A stretch of 64,000 nucleotides of DNA from DATAGF01 sp963835685 (GTDB lineage Bacteria; Actinomycetota; Thermoleophilia; Miltoncostaeales; Miltoncostaeaceae), in contig CAWIGI010000010.1 in the NCBI GenBank assembly GCA_963835685.1, positions 255,787-319,786 on the forward strand, given 5' to 3'. Shown here one piece after another: positions 62,658 through 64,000 of the stretch. Numbering within the stretch: position 1 is the first letter of the stretch; every line of letters starts with the position of its first letter. The position numbers and the translations under genes are program-made. Under the pieces are notes generated by a model, which saw only the letters and a program-made list of their open reading frames with translations, did not search any database and was not told the DNA's origin.

Positions 62658-64000
62658 CCCTTCGCCTCCGCGGCGCCGGCCTGGAGGACTTCTCCGAGGG
62701 TCGAGCCCTCGAGCTGGCGCAGCGCCCCCACGACGCCCTTGAGCCGCGCGCCGACCTCGCGGTTCCGCCGCGCCATGTGGTCGGCGAGCTCGCTGAAGCG
62801 CTCGACCGTCTGCGAGTCGATCGGCTTGTCCAGAAGCTCCAGGTACGAGGCCTCGTGGCGCAGCGGTCGCAGCGCGCGCACGGCCGCCGCGAACGCCTCC
62901 TCGTCCTCGGCGAGGACCTTCCCGCCGAGCGCCGCATCCTCCGTGATCAGCGCGCGAGCACCTTTCCCGTACCTAGTCTGCGCGAGCACCCGAGACCGGA
63001 ACTTGCGCAGCTCGCGTTCGCGCCGCCGCAACCCCGACGAGGCTGCGCTAGCCGATGCGGCCGTGGCCTCCTCGCCCGGTGCGCCGAAGATCGCCCGGAT
63101 GATCGCCCTCGCGATGCAGGCGCAGACGGTGTCGAGGTTGAGGGCGCCGAAGACCGCGTTGATGTCGTTCGCGTCGGTGAAGGGCGTACCGTCAAAGAAG
63201 CTTCCGCCGGCGTAGAGGAGGCCGACAACGGGAGGCGTCCCCCGTAGCTGGCCTGCCTGTGATCGAAGATCACCAAGCCGGAGTCGCCGCTGTCGCTGAA
63301 GAGGTTCCCGTCGGTCAACCGGATCCTGAAGGCGTTCTGGACCCGGGAGATCCGCGTCTGGTTCCGGTAGGTCGTGTTGAACGTCATCCCGACGCTCACG
63401 GTCGCCCGTTGGTCGTCAGCCGCGTCGTCCGGCCGCGCTTCTGGACGTTCATGTTCAGGGCGGGCGCCCGGATCTCGTAGACCGCCGGCCCGATCTGGAG
63501 TACGTCGTGATCGATGTCGATGTCGTCGTCGACGCGTCCGATTGCGGCGTCAACGACGGACGTCGGGATCACCACCCCGGCCGCTGGCGGGTTGGCGATG
63601 GTGTTGACGGGGACGTGGCGCTTCAGGCTCCCGATGACGTCGTCCGGGAGAGCCTCCGTCGAACCGGCCCGGCTGAACAATGCGCCGCAGGGCCGGGAGA
63701 GTGTCGGAAATTCGAGATGACGTGGTTGTTGGACAGCAACACGATCGTGTCGTCGGTGTTGTCGCAGGCCAGGCCGCCGAGCGTCCCGGCATTCACACTC
63801 GCCTCCGCACCGATGCTGCACCCGCCCCGGCACGGTCGATATCGCGTTGTGTCCTGCTGGGCCTCCGGAACGGTGGTCTCGATCACGTCGGTGCGAACCG
63901 GCGCGGCCTCGTAACCGGGGACGCGCTCCGGGACGATCTGCGAGGGGGCCAGACGCGGTCGGGGCAGTTTCCGCTCGACAAAGACCTGGACGGCGATCTC
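62654..64000 (-). pseudogene. Trypsin-like serine protease with several frameshifts (runs off the right edge)
   Basis: Pieces in successive frames rebuild one protein. From the right edge: EIAVQVFVERKLPRPRLAPSQIVPERVPGYEAAPVRTDVIETTVP, CSIGAEASVNAGTLGGLACDNTDDTIVLLSNNHVISN (catalytic His in NNHV), DTLPALRRIVQPGRFDGGSP, DDVIGSLKRHVPVNTI and AAIGRVDDDIDID, then TTYRNQTRISRVQNAFRIRLTDGNLFSDSGDSGLVIFDHR (catalytic Ser in GDSG), VVGLLYAGGSFFDGTPFTDANDINAVFGAL and a helical C-terminal domain ending at 62654. At least four frame changes are needed. Confidence 0.7.

Overview
The window is very GC-rich DNA with dense, often overlapping genes. Several features fit a high-GC actinobacterium, most likely of the class Thermoleophilia (inference, not proven): many leaderless genes with a TANNNT box 6-10 bases before GTG/ATG, SARP/BTAD regulators, a split LigD, and an actinobacterial-type ECF sigma factor with a long Pro/Ala/Thr tail.

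The first 35 kb is mostly core-like. On the minus strand, hom (cut by the window edge) follows lysA. A hydrolase remnant and a type-5 uracil-DNA glycosylase run into a two-gene metal unit: a Tat-exported multicopper oxidase and a ZIP-family transporter, behind a promoter with a palindrome in its spacer. Two M23 endopeptidases and a cytochrome c maturation set (ccmE, ccmF, a CcmI-like protein) come next, then a rhodanese and an ATP-dependent DNA ligase. From 18.1 to 12.8 kb a minus-strand chain of touching genes encodes an ECF sigma factor fused to a zinc-finger/membrane/extracellular tail, a YjbQ protein, a STAS antagonist, a PAS-GAF-SpoIIE phosphatase, a 36-residue membrane peptide and a frameshifted class II deacetylase. 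Between 18 and 23 kb lie a collagen-like secreted protein, two tandem paralogues of unknown function, a SARP regulator with three SARP-type heptamers next to it, two small membrane proteins, a MITE and a frameshifted GGDEF protein. A DUF4015 protein, another M23 protein, split LigD (ligase then polymerase), a hydrolase, an FAD oxidase, a large BTAD-ATPase regulator (broken by three frameshifts) and a vanadium-type haloperoxidase complete this part.

From about 35.3 kb the character changes. Intact genes (lipoprotein, two FN3 paralogues, SDR, Hsp20, STAS, VOC, SRPBCC, cupin, Crp-like) are separated by debris: four antisense tRNA 3' portions, three tyrosine-integrase C-terminal remnants, a duplicated 32-bp sequence next to one integrase remnant and one tRNA remnant, excisionase-like, Ea22-like and terminase-like phage pieces, transposase remnants, an N6-methyltransferase fragment, a diverged ~500-bp duplication, and truncated hydrolase, dehydrogenase, SDR and gluconolactonase ends. 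This reads as a repeatedly used integration zone that has decayed.

Single-base frameshifts interrupt at least ten otherwise conserved genes, several beside C or G runs. Either the assembly carries indel errors or decay is widespread; raw reads would decide. No rRNA, no complete tRNA and no CRISPR array was seen.
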